Numbered from the stretch's first letter, positions 24,588-33,234 are shown. The stretch is DNA of 37,360 bases from an uncultured Ruminococcus sp. (GCA_947629455.1 CANRDT010000021.1:1-37360), one strand, 5' to 3'. The notes: generated by a model from the sequence alone, not told the origin. Numbers and translations are program-made.

Positions 24588-25465
24588 TGGGCGCTATTTT
24601 CAGACGAGAGGTGCTTTCATATTTCACATCTCCTATCGGCTATATCTTTCTTGCCGCGTTCTATGCCTGCTCTGCGGTAAGCTTTACGAACAACTCACTC
24701 AGCCACGGCACAACGCAGCTTGACGCTATATTCGGCGAACTGATGATAATCCTCATCGTGCTTATACCGATACTCACCATGCGCACCCTTTCGGAGGAGA
24801 AAAAGAACCGCACCGATCAGTGCCTGCTGACATCTCCCGTAAGTCTGGGAGGGATAGTGGCAGGAAAATTCTTCGCGGCGTTTCTTATCTACGCAATGGG
24901 CGTTGCGATCACGCTGGTGTACGCAGTCATAGTTTCCGCATATGCCGAACCCGACTGGACGGTAATTGCTGGAAATATCACGGGACTTCTCCTGCTCGGA
25001 GCGGCGTTCATCGCGGTGGGAATGTTCTGCTCGTCGCTGACGGAAAATCAGGTGGTATCGGCAGTGGTAAGCTTTATCGTTATGCTCGCGCTCTACCTGT
25101 TCACCACGATCGGAGAGGTCATTCCCGTGGACTTTATCAGAAACATCTTCCCCACGCTTGCGGCTTGGCAGGTGACCGTCATTGTCGATGTCGTTATAGC
25201 GGCGGTTGCTGCGGCGATATACTTTGCTGCCGGCAGACGGCCGAATACCGTTATTATCGCGTTTGTCGCAATGCTGGTCGTCAGCGGACTTCTCATAGGC
25301 GGCGACAAAGTCCCCGAAGTCTTTGCAAAGCTTTCTTTCTGGGAAAGATACTACGGATTCACATACGGTCTGTTCGACCTGTCGAACGTGCTGTTTTTCG
25401 TCAGCGCAGCGGTAGTATTCCTGTTCCTTTCGGTCAGGGTGCTTGAAAAACGCCGCTGGGCTTAA
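24587..25465 (+). CDS. ABC-2 type permease (GldF-like)
   Basis: 292 residues, six or more membrane segments. It opens with the short cytosolic IFRREVLSYFTSPIGYIFLAAFYA typical of GldF-like permeases, followed by the conserved loop MRTLSEEKKNRTDQCLLTSPVS after the second helix, then hydrophobic stretches to the end (VRVLEKRRWA). It pairs with the preceding ATPase. In Bacteroidetes such proteins belong to the gliding/secretion locus; in Clostridia the equivalent set (ATPase, permease, PF09822-like and DUF4340-like subunits) is widespread, with an unknown substrate. The gap to the next gene is 15 bases. Confidence 0.9.
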   Translation: MGAIFRREVLSYFTSPIGYIFLAAFYACSAVSFTNNSLSHGTTQLDAIFGELMIILIVLIPILTMRTLSEEKKNRTDQCLLTSPVSLGGIVAGKFFAAFLIYAMGVAITLVYAVIVSAYAEPDWTVIAGNITGLLLLGAAFIAVGMFCSSLTENQVVSAVVSFIVMLALYLFTTIGEVIPVDFIRNIFPTLAAWQVTVIVDVVIAAVAAAIYFAAGRRPNTVIIAFVAMLVVSGLLIGGDKVPEVFAKLSFWERYYGFTYGLFDLSNVLFFVSAAVVFLFLSVRVLEKRRWA

Positions 25466-25480
25466 GGGGGTCGGACTGAT

Positions 25481-27181
25481 ATGAGCGAACAGAATAATCA
25501 GAATAATAATGAGCAGGAGCAGTATTCCGCTCCGGTGAGCAGCTTTCTTGACGATGTGGTAAATTCCGAGAAGTCGCAGGACGCCGCCGGTACGGAAAAG
25601 GAAAATGCCAAGGAAGATACCAAAAAGGAAAAGACACACAAGGAGAAAAACGCCGCAAATTCCAAAAAGCTCCGCCACGGTATGATGTCTACCGCGCTGA
25701 CTGTGGTATTTATAGCCGTTGTGGTTATGATAAACATTGTGGCGACCGTGCTTTTCGACCGCTACCCGATCACTATCGACCTTACCAAGGACAACATCTA
25801 CTCCATTTCAGAGGAAAGCGAGGAGTATGTCAAGAAGATAGATACGGACGTTATCATTACCGTCTTTGCGGAGGAGGACACCTTTACAGGACTGTCCACC
25901 TACACCAAGCAGGCAGTCGAGGTGATGAAAAAATACTCTCAGTATAACAGCAGGATCTCCTACAGATTTGTGGATATAGACTCAAATCCCGACATCGTTT
26001 CGGAGTACGAGGCGGATTCGGTATCCGATCTTGATATAATCGTGGAGACCAATCCTGCGGAGGACATCAAGAGAACGAGGAAGATAACGCTCCTCGATCT
26101 GGTGGAATTTAACGATGAATTTCTTCAGCAGATAAGCGACTACGGTATGACGATCGACAACGTGCTGGAATACTACTGCGGCGGCGACGAGCTTACACTG
26201 CTCAGCTACTACGGCGGCTATGTTGAATCCTCCAGCGCGGAGCAGGCGTTTACTTCCGCGCTTATGACCGTTACCGACCCGAACCCCGTGAACGTGGTGT
26301 TCCTGACGGGACGAAACGAAGTGTCAACGCTTGAATATCTCCAGACGCTGCTCAAAGCGAACGGCTACAACGTCAGCTCGGTGGATATAACGAGCGAGGA
26401 GATACCCGAGGACGCGAGCGTGGTGGTCATTCCCGCTCCGCAGAACGACTATATGCCTGACGAGGTGAGAAAGATCGCCGACTATATGAACAACAACGGC
26501 GACCTCGGCAAGCAGCTTATCTACTGCGCGTCGCTTGCACAGGGCAAGACCCCGAATCTGGACGAATTTCTGGAGGAGTACGGCGTACAGATAGGCGACG
26601 GCGTAGTGTGCGAAACTGCGGCGGATCACTATTACCAGATGCCCTACATCACCGTTACCAACGACGTTTCGGGCAATTTCGATCAGGATATGGCGACTTC
26701 CGACCCGACGGTGCTCAATTACTACTCCAGACCGATAAAGCTGCTTTTTGACGAGCAGGACAGAGTGGGTACGGAGGCGTATATCAAGTCCACGGAGAAC
26801 GCGTACATCGCGGACGCCAACACGGGAGAAACTATAGAAAGAGGACAGCAGATCTACACGGCGGTAGCCTCAAAGGTCGTTTTCCTTGAGGACGGCGGCT
26901 CGACATACAGCAACCTTATAGTGTTCGGCTCGGTGGATACCCTTTCGGACAGCATACTCAGCTATAACCAGTTCCAGAACAGGGAATATATACTCAGCCT
27001 GTTAAACGGCATTACCCACAAGACGGACGGCATAGTTATCCAGCCGAAAGTCATCGAGGGCAACGTCTTTGACGTAAACGAGAAACAGCGCAATACTCTT
27101 TCAACGGTATTTATTCTCGTGATACCTGCCGCGGTGCTTATTGTCGGCGGCGTGATCTGGCTGAGAAGAAAGAACAGATAG
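25481..27181 (+). CDS. GldG-like ABC transporter auxiliary subunit (PF09822-like)
   Basis: 566 residues. A long disordered cytosolic N-terminus rich in Asn/Gln/Glu/Lys (1-65) precedes a membrane helix (about 68-92: STALTVVFIAVVVMINIVATVLF). A periplasm-side type domain follows (DRYPITIDLTKDNIYSISEESEEYVKKI, typical of GldG-like proteins), with Rossmann-like blocks such as PVNVVFLTGRNEVSTLEYLQTLLKANGYNV. The protein closes with a second helix (VFILVIPAAVLIVGGVIWL) and a basic RRKNR tail. The architecture fits an extracytoplasmic partner of the ABC permease. Function in Gram-positives is not known. TAAGGGGG lies upstream of the ATG. Confidence 0.85.
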   Translation: MSEQNNQNNNEQEQYSAPVSSFLDDVVNSEKSQDAAGTEKENAKEDTKKEKTHKEKNAANSKKLRHGMMSTALTVVFIAVVVMINIVATVLFDRYPITIDLTKDNIYSISEESEEYVKKIDTDVIITVFAEEDTFTGLSTYTKQAVEVMKKYSQYNSRISYRFVDIDSNPDIVSEYEADSVSDLDIIVETNPAEDIKRTRKITLLDLVEFNDEFLQQISDYGMTIDNVLEYYCGGDELTLLSYYGGYVESSSAEQAFTSALMTVTDPNPVNVVFLTGRNEVSTLEYLQTLLKANGYNVSSVDITSEEIPEDASVVVIPAPQNDYMPDEVRKIADYMNNNGDLGKQLIYCASLAQGKTPNLDEFLEEYGVQIGDGVVCETAADHYYQMPYITVTNDVSGNFDQDMATSDPTVLNYYSRPIKLLFDEQDRVGTEAYIKSTENAYIADANTGETIERGQQIYTAVASKVVFLEDGGSTYSNLIVFGSVDTLSDSILSYNQFQNREYILSLLNGITHKTDGIVIQPKVIEGNVFDVNEKQRNTLSTVFILVIPAAVLIVGGVIWLRRKNR

Positions 27182-27197
27182 CGAGGTCGTTTGAATA

Positions 27198-28667
27198 ATG
27201 AACGGTAAAATTCAAGGCATTATCGTCTGCGGAGTTATAATCGGCTGCCTTGGCGGAATGTTGGCTTTTCTCAACGCGACGGGCGGAGCGGACAAAAAGG
27301 ACGAAAGCTCGAGCGAAGTGATAAAGACCGAATCGGTAGACGAGAGCGTTATGCTTGTGGAAAAGGATACCATAGACATAAAGAGCATTTCGGCGCAGAA
27401 CGAGTACGGCGGCTTTACAATGGAAAGACCGGCGTCGGGCAAGACGGAATGGAATATCGCGGAGCTGACGGGACTTGACCAATCGACATACGCCAAGAGC
27501 AGGATCGCGGAAAATGCGGCTCAGATCAAGGCGTACAGGACTGTCGAGCAGGACGCCGCCGATCTGTCGAAGTACGGTCTTGACGAGCCGACGGGCAGCT
27601 TTACGATAGGATATAAGGACGGGACTTCGCGCACCTTCCTGATAGGGGACGTTTCGACAAAGACGCGTTACCGCTATCTCTGCGAGGAGGGGGACGATAC
27701 GGTCTATATGGTGTTGGTGTCGCTCATATCCGAGTTTATCGAGCCGGTGGAAAATCTGGTGGACACCACGCTTATCGCGCAGCCTCCCGACAGCGAGATG
27801 CCCGATTACGGCAAGCTCACTCTCAGCCGCAAGGATCTTGATTACGATATGGTGTTCGAGCAGGACGATTCCGACAGCTATTACGGCGTTTCCGCTCAGG
27901 TAATGACCGAGCCGGTGTTCTCCTACCTGAATATCACGGGCTCGTCCGCAACTACTCACGGAATGTGGGGACTTACTGCGAAGAGCGCGGTAAAGCTTTT
28001 CCCGAAAGAGGAGGATTTTGCGCAGTACGGTCTTGACGATCCCATAGCGGAAGTTACCTTTGTGGGAGAGGGTTACGATTACGATCTGAAGATCGGCGGA
28101 CATACCATGAAGCTCAACGAGGACGGCAACGAGACTGCCGATATTGACGGCTACTACTGCTATCTTACGGGCGTGGACGGCGTGGATTGTATCTGGCTGA
28201 TAGATGCGCAGAACGTTCCGTGGGCGACCGTAATGCCGGGCGATGTTATCTCTATGGCGGTGAATATAAGCATACTCAACATCAACTCCATGACGGTGAC
28301 GAACGGCGGTGAAAAAGCCGAATATATTCTCGATACGGACGGCGAGAGCGAAATTTATTCCGTAAAGAAAAACGGCGCGGACGTAGATGTCAGCCTGTTC
28401 CAGGACTTTTACAAGTACCTGCTGTCCTGCCCGACGGACGAGATCTATTTTGAGGAGATCGACGGCGAGCCGTATCTTTCGATAGATATAGATTTCGGCG
28501 ATGACGGACAGGTCGAGGAGCTTGATTTCTATACCGACAGCTCGCGCAGAACGCTTGTGGAAATAAACGGCAGACCGTCCTATAGGATACCGACATCGTG
28601 GACGGAAAGGTTCATATCGAATATGGAAAATCTCGACAACGGCGAAAAAATTATCGAGACTTACTGA
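27198..28667 (+). CDS. DUF4340-like protein of the Gld-type ABC system
   Basis: 489 residues. One N-terminal membrane helix (about 5-25) anchors a large extracytoplasmic domain of repeated beta-rich blocks: KYGLDEPTGSFTIGYKDGTSRTFLIGD, and again QYGLDDPIAEVTFVGEGYDYDLKIGG. The 'YGLD(E/D)P' plus 'IGD/IGG' pattern is characteristic of DUF4340 proteins, which follow GldG-like subunits in these operons. Their biochemical role is unknown. It is separated by 16 bases from the preceding gene. A TATAAT at 28697-28702 lies after it, but with no good -35 box. Confidence 0.82.
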   Translation: MNGKIQGIIVCGVIIGCLGGMLAFLNATGGADKKDESSSEVIKTESVDESVMLVEKDTIDIKSISAQNEYGGFTMERPASGKTEWNIAELTGLDQSTYAKSRIAENAAQIKAYRTVEQDAADLSKYGLDEPTGSFTIGYKDGTSRTFLIGDVSTKTRYRYLCEEGDDTVYMVLVSLISEFIEPVENLVDTTLIAQPPDSEMPDYGKLTLSRKDLDYDMVFEQDDSDSYYGVSAQVMTEPVFSYLNITGSSATTHGMWGLTAKSAVKLFPKEEDFAQYGLDDPIAEVTFVGEGYDYDLKIGGHTMKLNEDGNETADIDGYYCYLTGVDGVDCIWLIDAQNVPWATVMPGDVISMAVNISILNINSMTVTNGGEKAEYILDTDGESEIYSVKKNGADVDVSLFQDFYKYLLSCPTDEIYFEEIDGEPYLSIDIDFGDDGQVEELDFYTDSSRRTLVEINGRPSYRIPTSWTERFISNMENLDNGEKIIETY

Positions 28668-28799
28668 CTGCGACATTTTCCGCACGGCGGACGTGATATA
28701 ATGAGATCTGCCGACAGCCGCCTGCACAGATCATTTCGCTGCGGCGCGGCGGCAGAATTTGCAGTTTACCGAAATCAAATGATAAGGAGGAGATATAGA

Positions 28800-29081
28800 A
28801 TGGCAGAAAGCAAGAAGTCCTTTTTTACATACAAGGGCGTGCCTTTGGTAAGAAAAGGAAATACGATCTATTTTGGAAATATGTACGACGATTTTGTGGT
28901 GATGATCGAGATACTCGGCACTGAGCAGCAGGGCGACATACAGGTCGCAAACAAGGTAAGGCTGAGAAAAATGGCGACGGATATAACCCTGCCGCCGAAT
29001 GAGCAGATCGTCAAGAAAGCCGAAAAGAACAGTCTTTACGAGGCGCTCGATATGGCTTGCGCGTGGCTGAAAATCTCATAA
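28800..29081 (+). CDS. Small conserved-looking protein of unknown function
   Basis: 93 residues, soluble, slightly basic: FFTYKGVPLVRKGNTIYFGNMYDDFVVMIEILGTEQQGDIQVANKVRLRKM, then LPPNEQIVKKAEKNSLYEALDMACAWL. The first half reads as a small beta-barrel with repeated short strands and the end as one helix. I do not recognise a named family. A strong AAGGAGGAG (28785-28793) sets the start at 28800; the longer frame from 28701 begins upstream of it. It is followed by a strong terminator, so it is probably the last gene of the ABC operon or a monocistron. Confidence 0.72.
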   Translation: MAESKKSFFTYKGVPLVRKGNTIYFGNMYDDFVVMIEILGTEQQGDIQVANKVRLRKMATDITLPPNEQIVKKAEKNSLYEALDMACAWLKIS

Positions 29082-29129
29082 ACGCAGCAAGTGGGAAACC
29101 CGTAAACGGACTAAAAAGAATATGCTTAT

Positions 29130-29170
29130 ATCCCCGACAAATGAAATGTCGGGGATCTTTTTGTCTTTTG
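29130..29170 (+). terminator. Intrinsic terminator after the 93-residue gene
   Basis: ATCCCCGACA (29130-29139), 7-base loop, TGTCGGGGAT (29147-29156), then CTTTTTGTCTTTT. It is a perfect 10-base-pair stem with a T-rich tail. Confidence 0.93.
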
Positions 29171-29299
29171 CAAAGTCCGCTTGATAATATATACCGCCTT
29201 GCGTGAAATAATATATCCGTAGACATCGTAAATGGAAATCAATTTTTAAATTATATGTAAGCATTTTAATATATTTTACTTGTCAATGCAGACTATTGG

Positions 29300-29374
29300 A
29301 TTATTTTTCCTCCGCCAACGGCGGTGGAAAAATAATTTAATGTTATATTCTCCGCCGTTGGCGGAGAATATAAC
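29300..29374. repeat. Pair of adjacent strong hairpins with mutually complementary tips
   Basis: The first spans 29300-29336: ATTATTTTTCC and CCGCC arms, AAC loop, GGCGG and GGAAAAATAAT arms, with one mismatch. The second is a perfect 15-base stem, GTTATATTCTCCGCC (29342-29356) / GGCGGAGAATATAAC (29360-29374), with a GTT loop. The core CCGCCAACGGCGG of the first is the reverse complement of CCGCCGTTGGCGG in the second. The TTATTTTTCCTCCGCC module recurs near 7056 and, altered, near 5325. Confidence 0.85.
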
Positions 29375-29431
29375 AAAGATCTTGCAAAACTGCGCGGAAT
29401 AATATTTTAAAATATGCGTCGCAGGCGCTCC

Positions 29432-29503
29432 TTGTCTTACCTCTTACCTCTTAAAAGCGCCGCGTTCTGACTTCTTCGGAAATCAAAAATTGATTTCCGT
29501 GGA
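29432..29503 (-). repeat. Fragment of the structured repeat (5' end module), minus orientation
   Basis: Purine-rich short repeats on the minus strand (TTACCTCTTACCTCTTA on plus) followed by GGAAATCAA/TTGATTTCC (29478-29486/29490-29498) match the first 80 bases of copy C (10600-10675) in reverse complement, including GAAGAAGTCAGAACG. The hairpin series of the full element is missing. Confidence 0.75.
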
Positions 29504-29546
29504 CATCGTATTAGCACTTTTTCAGCGGAAAATTAACGAAATGCTC

Positions 29547-29575
29547 TTGAATGAGAGGCGAATATATTGTATAAT
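29547..29575 (+). promoter_or_regulatory. Possible sigma-A promoter overlapping the start of the SEDS gene
   Basis: TTGAAT (29547-29552), 17-base spacer, TATAAT (29570-29575). The -10 box lies on the first codons of the longer SEDS reading, so it is compatible only with the downstream TTG start at 29597, or with a second shorter product. Confidence 0.45.
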
Positions 29576-30688
29576 AAAAAAGTAAGGTGGGATTTTTTGT
29601 CCGCCGCGCTGACGGTCGTCTGCTGTGCGGCAGGTGCGCTGACCGTCTGGTCGCTGGAGGATACCGCGCAGTATGTGCGCGTGACTTCAGGCGGAGTGGA
29701 TATGCCCTTTGCGATAAGGCAGTCCGTCTATATCGTTCTGGGACTTGCGGCAATGCTCGCCGTAGGACGTATCGAAATACAAAAGCTTACGGAGCATAAA
29801 TATATAGTGGGAGCGGTGGGAGTTCTGCCGACGCTCCTTACGTTTACATCTCTGGGAGTGAGCGCGGGCGGCTCGGACGACAGGGCGTGGCTCGCGGTCG
29901 GGGGATATACCTTTCAGCCCTCGGAGATACTGAAAGTCTGCTTTATAATAACCTTTGCGGCGCATATTACCGCACTCGGTAAAAGGATAGACCGCCCTCT
30001 GCCGCTGCTGGGACTTCTTTTGCACGCGGCTGTGCCGACGGCTTTGGTATATTTTCAGGGAGATCAGGGTACGGCAGTGATATTCCTGCTTATCGCGGCA
30101 GTTATGCTCTTTGCCGCAGGACTTAGTTTCCGCTATGCGGCAGTCGCCGTTGTGATATCGCCCTTGATCGCGTGGAGCGTCTGGACGTTCCTGCTCAAAG
30201 ATCATCAGAAAGAACGCATACTCGTGCTGCTTGACAAGGGACTCGACCCTCTCGGAACGGGTTTTCAGCAAAGGCAAAGCGCGGCGGCTCTGCAAAACGG
30301 AGGACTGCTCGGCAGGGGACTTTTCAGCGCAGGCGATGAAAAGCTCGTCTACGTTTCCCAGTCGCAGAATGATTTTGTGTTTTCCTATATCGGGCAGACG
30401 CTCGGATTTGTCGGCTGCGCCGCAGTGCTGATACTGCTCTTTTCCTTGTGTATGAGGATAGCGGCGTGCAGCGGCAGGGGAACTAAAGAGGAAAACCTTG
30501 TGAGCGCAGGCGTGTTTGCGCTGCTCTTTTCACATACACTGATAAATACGGGAATGGTTCTCGGCTTTCTCCCCGTCATAGGAGTGCCGCTGCCGTTTTT
30601 CTCCGCAGGAGGGAGCGCCTGTATCTCTATGTGCGCCGCCGTCGGACTGGTGAGAACGGACGGCGCGGAGGAAGAATGTCGGGAATAA
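29567..30688 (+). CDS. SEDS family protein (FtsW/RodA/SpoVE)
   Basis: Membrane peptidoglycan glycosyltransferase family acting with class B PBPs in septation, elongation or sporulation. It has 373 residues from TTG 29567, with about ten membrane segments. Marks: DDRAWLAVGGYTFQPSEILK, FQGDQGTAVIFLLIAAVMLFAAG (GDQGTA in place of PDxGT), and HTLINTGMVLGFLPVIGVPLPFFSAGGSA. The N-terminal KKVRWDFLSAAL resembles the cytosolic lead-in of SEDS proteins, favouring 29567. However, TTG 29597 has a better site (AAGGTGG) and would follow the promoter at 29547-29575. The subtype cannot be decided; no PBP gene is adjacent. galK follows after 33 bases. Confidence 0.88.
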   Translation: MYNKKVRWDFLSAALTVVCCAAGALTVWSLEDTAQYVRVTSGGVDMPFAIRQSVYIVLGLAAMLAVGRIEIQKLTEHKYIVGAVGVLPTLLTFTSLGVSAGGSDDRAWLAVGGYTFQPSEILKVCFIITFAAHITALGKRIDRPLPLLGLLLHAAVPTALVYFQGDQGTAVIFLLIAAVMLFAAGLSFRYAAVAVVISPLIAWSVWTFLLKDHQKERILVLLDKGLDPLGTGFQQRQSAAALQNGGLLGRGLFSAGDEKLVYVSQSQNDFVFSYIGQTLGFVGCAAVLILLFSLCMRIAACSGRGTKEENLVSAGVFALLFSHTLINTGMVLGFLPVIGVPLPFFSAGGSACISMCAAVGLVRTDGAEEECRE

Positions 30689-30721
30689 ATATAGTCAAAA
30701 CTGGATTTGGAGGTAATTTTT

Positions 30722-31963
30722 ATGTCACTGCATACGCTCGAAGAGATATACTCTTATGATGTTTCAGAGCAGGAGATCCGTTACGAAAACGCACGGGAGA
30801 AATTTTCGCAGATATTCGGTACTGCTCCGCAGAGATACTTCTCCGCGCCCGGAAGAACGGAGGTCGGCGGAAACCATACCGATCATAACTGCGGAAGGGT
30901 GCTTGCCGCAGGGGTATCTCTCGACGTCATAGCAATGGTCGAGCCCTCAGACGATAACGTCATACAGATAAAATCGGAAGGTTTTCCTATGGATACGGTG
31001 GATATTTCCGACCTTGAAGTAAAGGAAAACGAGAAAAACACCTCCGCCGCGCTGATACGGGGAGTTGCGGCAGGCTTTGCACAGCGCGGATTTAAGATCG
31101 GGGGATTCAGGGCGTACACCACCTCTAACGTGCTTAAAGGCTCGGGACTTTCCTCTTCCGCCGCGTTTGAAGTGCTTGTGGGAAATATACTTAACGGTCT
31201 GTATAATTCACACAGTGTTTCAGCCGTCGAGATCGCGAAAATATCACAGTATGCCGAAAACGCGTATTTCGGTAAGCCGTCGGGACTTATGGATCAGATG
31301 GCGTCCTCAGTCGGGGGATTTATCACTATAGATTTCAAGGATACCGATTCGCCCGTCATAAAGGCGATAAACTTCGATCTTGAACTTTGCGGCTACTGCC
31401 TTTGCATTGTGGATACCAAGGGAGATCACGCCGATCTTACTCCTGAGTATGCGGCTATTCCTGCCGAGATGAAGTCGGTGGCGGAATTTTTCGGTAAAAA
31501 AGTGCTCAGGGAGATCAGCCGCGAGGAGCTTATGGAGAATATCTCAGCCGTCCGTGAAAAGTGCGGCGACCGCGCGGTGCTGAGGGCTTTGCATTTTCTG
31601 GACGATAACGACCGCGTAGAGCAGGAGGAAAAGGCTCTGTCGCAGGGCGATGTGCGGAGATTTTTGAAACTTGTCACCGAGTCGGGAAGATCGTCATATA
31701 TGTATCTGCAAAACATCTACGCATCTTCCGCTCCCGAACGTCAGGGACTTTCGCTGGCTCTCTATACCGCACAGCGGCTGCTTGACGGAGAGGGCGCGTA
31801 TCGGGTACACGGCGGCGGATTTGCCGGAACGATACAGGCGTTTGTGCCGCAAGATAAGCTTGAAACTTTCCGCACGGAAATGGACAGGATATTCGGCAGC
31901 GGCTCCTGCCATGTGCTTACCGTCCGTCCGTTCGGCGGTACGGAAGTGGAGCTGGAAATTTAA
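30722..31963 (+). CDS. galK: Galactokinase (GHMP kinase family)
   Basis: Phosphorylates galactose to galactose 1-phosphate in the Leloir pathway. It has 413 residues: the N-terminal galactokinase signature appears as FSAPGRTEVGGNHTDHN (about 40-56, in place of the usual GRVNLIGEHTDY), the GHMP ATP-binding loop as LKGSGLSSSAAFEVLVG, and the third motif as RVHGGGFAGTIQAFVP. The enzyme belongs to a divergent branch, so another sugar substrate is possible. TGGAGGT precedes the ATG at 30722. No galT or galE is in the window. It is apparently co-transcribed with the SEDS and EAL genes. Confidence 0.88.
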   Translation: MSLHTLEEIYSYDVSEQEIRYENAREKFSQIFGTAPQRYFSAPGRTEVGGNHTDHNCGRVLAAGVSLDVIAMVEPSDDNVIQIKSEGFPMDTVDISDLEVKENEKNTSAALIRGVAAGFAQRGFKIGGFRAYTTSNVLKGSGLSSSAAFEVLVGNILNGLYNSHSVSAVEIAKISQYAENAYFGKPSGLMDQMASSVGGFITIDFKDTDSPVIKAINFDLELCGYCLCIVDTKGDHADLTPEYAAIPAEMKSVAEFFGKKVLREISREELMENISAVREKCGDRAVLRALHFLDDNDRVEQEEKALSQGDVRRFLKLVTESGRSSYMYLQNIYASSAPERQGLSLALYTAQRLLDGEGAYRVHGGGFAGTIQAFVPQDKLETFRTEMDRIFGSGSCHVLTVRPFGGTEVELEI

Positions 31964-31987
31964 TAAAATTAAAAAACGGGTGATGAT

Positions 31988-33199
31988 ATGAGTCTGCAAA
32001 TAGATCGGGAAAATATCGCAAAACTGCTTGAACAGGCGATAGAAAAGAAAAACATAAAGGCGTACTATCAGCCGAAATACGACGCGATAACCAACAGGAT
32101 AACGGGCGCGGAGGCGCTTGCAAGGTGGATAGACGAGGACGGCGGTATAGTTTCTCCGGCGCAGTTTATACCGCTGCTTGAGGAGAACGGACTGATAACG
32201 CGGCTCGACTGGTATATGCTTGACGAGACCTGCCGTTTTCTGCGAGCCGGACTTGATTCGGGCAGACATACCGTGACCGTATCGGTGAATTTTTCAAGAT
32301 TACATACGAGCGAGAAAGAGATCGGCAGGAAGATAGCGCAGTTAGTGGACGGCTACGGTCTGCCGCACAGACTTATCGAGATAGAGATCACCGAATCCGC
32401 GCTTGCGGTCAGCGGCGATATAGTGATAGATTTTGTGCGCAGTATCAGGGACGCGGGCTTTGAAGTGTCCATAGACGACTTCGGCAGCGGACTTTCTTCA
32501 CTGAATTTTATAAAGGACGTTCCGGCTACCGTGCTGAAGATAGACAAATCGCTGCTTAGCGGCAACTGCGAGAGCGAAAAGGAACGCATTGTTCTGGAGA
32601 GCATTTTTGACTTCGCCCACAGGCTGAATCTCACAACCGTGGCGGAGGGAGTGGAGACCAAGGAGCAGCTCGGATTTCTGCGCACCTGCGGCTGCAAATC
32701 CATACAGGGATTTATCTTTGCAAAGCCGATGAATGAGGAGGACTTTTCCGCTCTGCTCGAACACGCAGGCGTAAACGATCCCGATTCGGAGGATATACTT
32801 CTCACACAGTCGGCGGTCAGCGCGACGCAGCTTTTGCTCGACGTTATCTTCAAACGCTTTCCGCTCGTAATAATGAGCAACCTCACGCGCAACAGTTTTT
32901 ATATGATGGCGTATGATAATTTTACTTCCAAATCCTGCCCGTCTACGGGAGTTTATACCGAACTCATTCAGCACGGCGCGTCCACTATGCACCCGGAGGA
33001 TCGTCAGCTTTTCTCGGATACATTCGATATAGGCGATCAGCTTGCCGCATACGAAAGGGGAGAGCGCGTCCGCACGGTAGTGACAAGGCAGCTCGGCGAC
33101 GACGGAGTTTACCGCAAGGCGGAAACGACAAATTACTATGTAAAGAATCCCTCGGCGGACGACGTGCTTGCGATCACCCTTTCGAGGAATATAGACTGA
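31988..33199 (+). CDS. EAL domain c-di-GMP phosphodiesterase with C-terminal extension
   Basis: 403 residues. The EAL domain fills residues 8-260 and retains the catalytic set: YYQP (Q29), EAL (E42), N101, the metal-binding E133 in EIEITES, DDFGSG (D163, D164), K184, AEGVE (E220, E223) and Q240. It is therefore predicted to hydrolyse c-di-GMP to pGpG. There is no GGDEF domain and no membrane segment. Residues about 270-403 form a second domain (RNSFYMMAYDNFTSKSCPSTG, MHPEDRQLFSDTF, DDGVYRKAETTNYYVKN) that resembles a PAS-type sensor. A C-terminal sensor after EAL is an uncommon order. It follows galK by 24 bases. Confidence 0.88.
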   Translation: MSLQIDRENIAKLLEQAIEKKNIKAYYQPKYDAITNRITGAEALARWIDEDGGIVSPAQFIPLLEENGLITRLDWYMLDETCRFLRAGLDSGRHTVTVSVNFSRLHTSEKEIGRKIAQLVDGYGLPHRLIEIEITESALAVSGDIVIDFVRSIRDAGFEVSIDDFGSGLSSLNFIKDVPATVLKIDKSLLSGNCESEKERIVLESIFDFAHRLNLTTVAEGVETKEQLGFLRTCGCKSIQGFIFAKPMNEEDFSALLEHAGVNDPDSEDILLTQSAVSATQLLLDVIFKRFPLVIMSNLTRNSFYMMAYDNFTSKSCPSTGVYTELIQHGASTMHPEDRQLFSDTFDIGDQLAAYERGERVRTVVTRQLGDDGVYRKAETTNYYVKNPSADDVLAITLSRNID

Positions 33200-33234
33200 A
33201 AACAAAGATTTTTCTTAAATTTTAGTATCAGGTG

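Noticed and set aside
28674-28702. Promoter for the 93-residue gene
   Set aside because: A TATAAT is present at 28697-28702 but no acceptable -35 box lies at 16-18 bases; left as unsupported.
27138-28727. 529-residue open frame antisense to the DUF4340-like gene
   Set aside because: Antisense to a gene with operon context and motif support; composition typical of a complementary frame.
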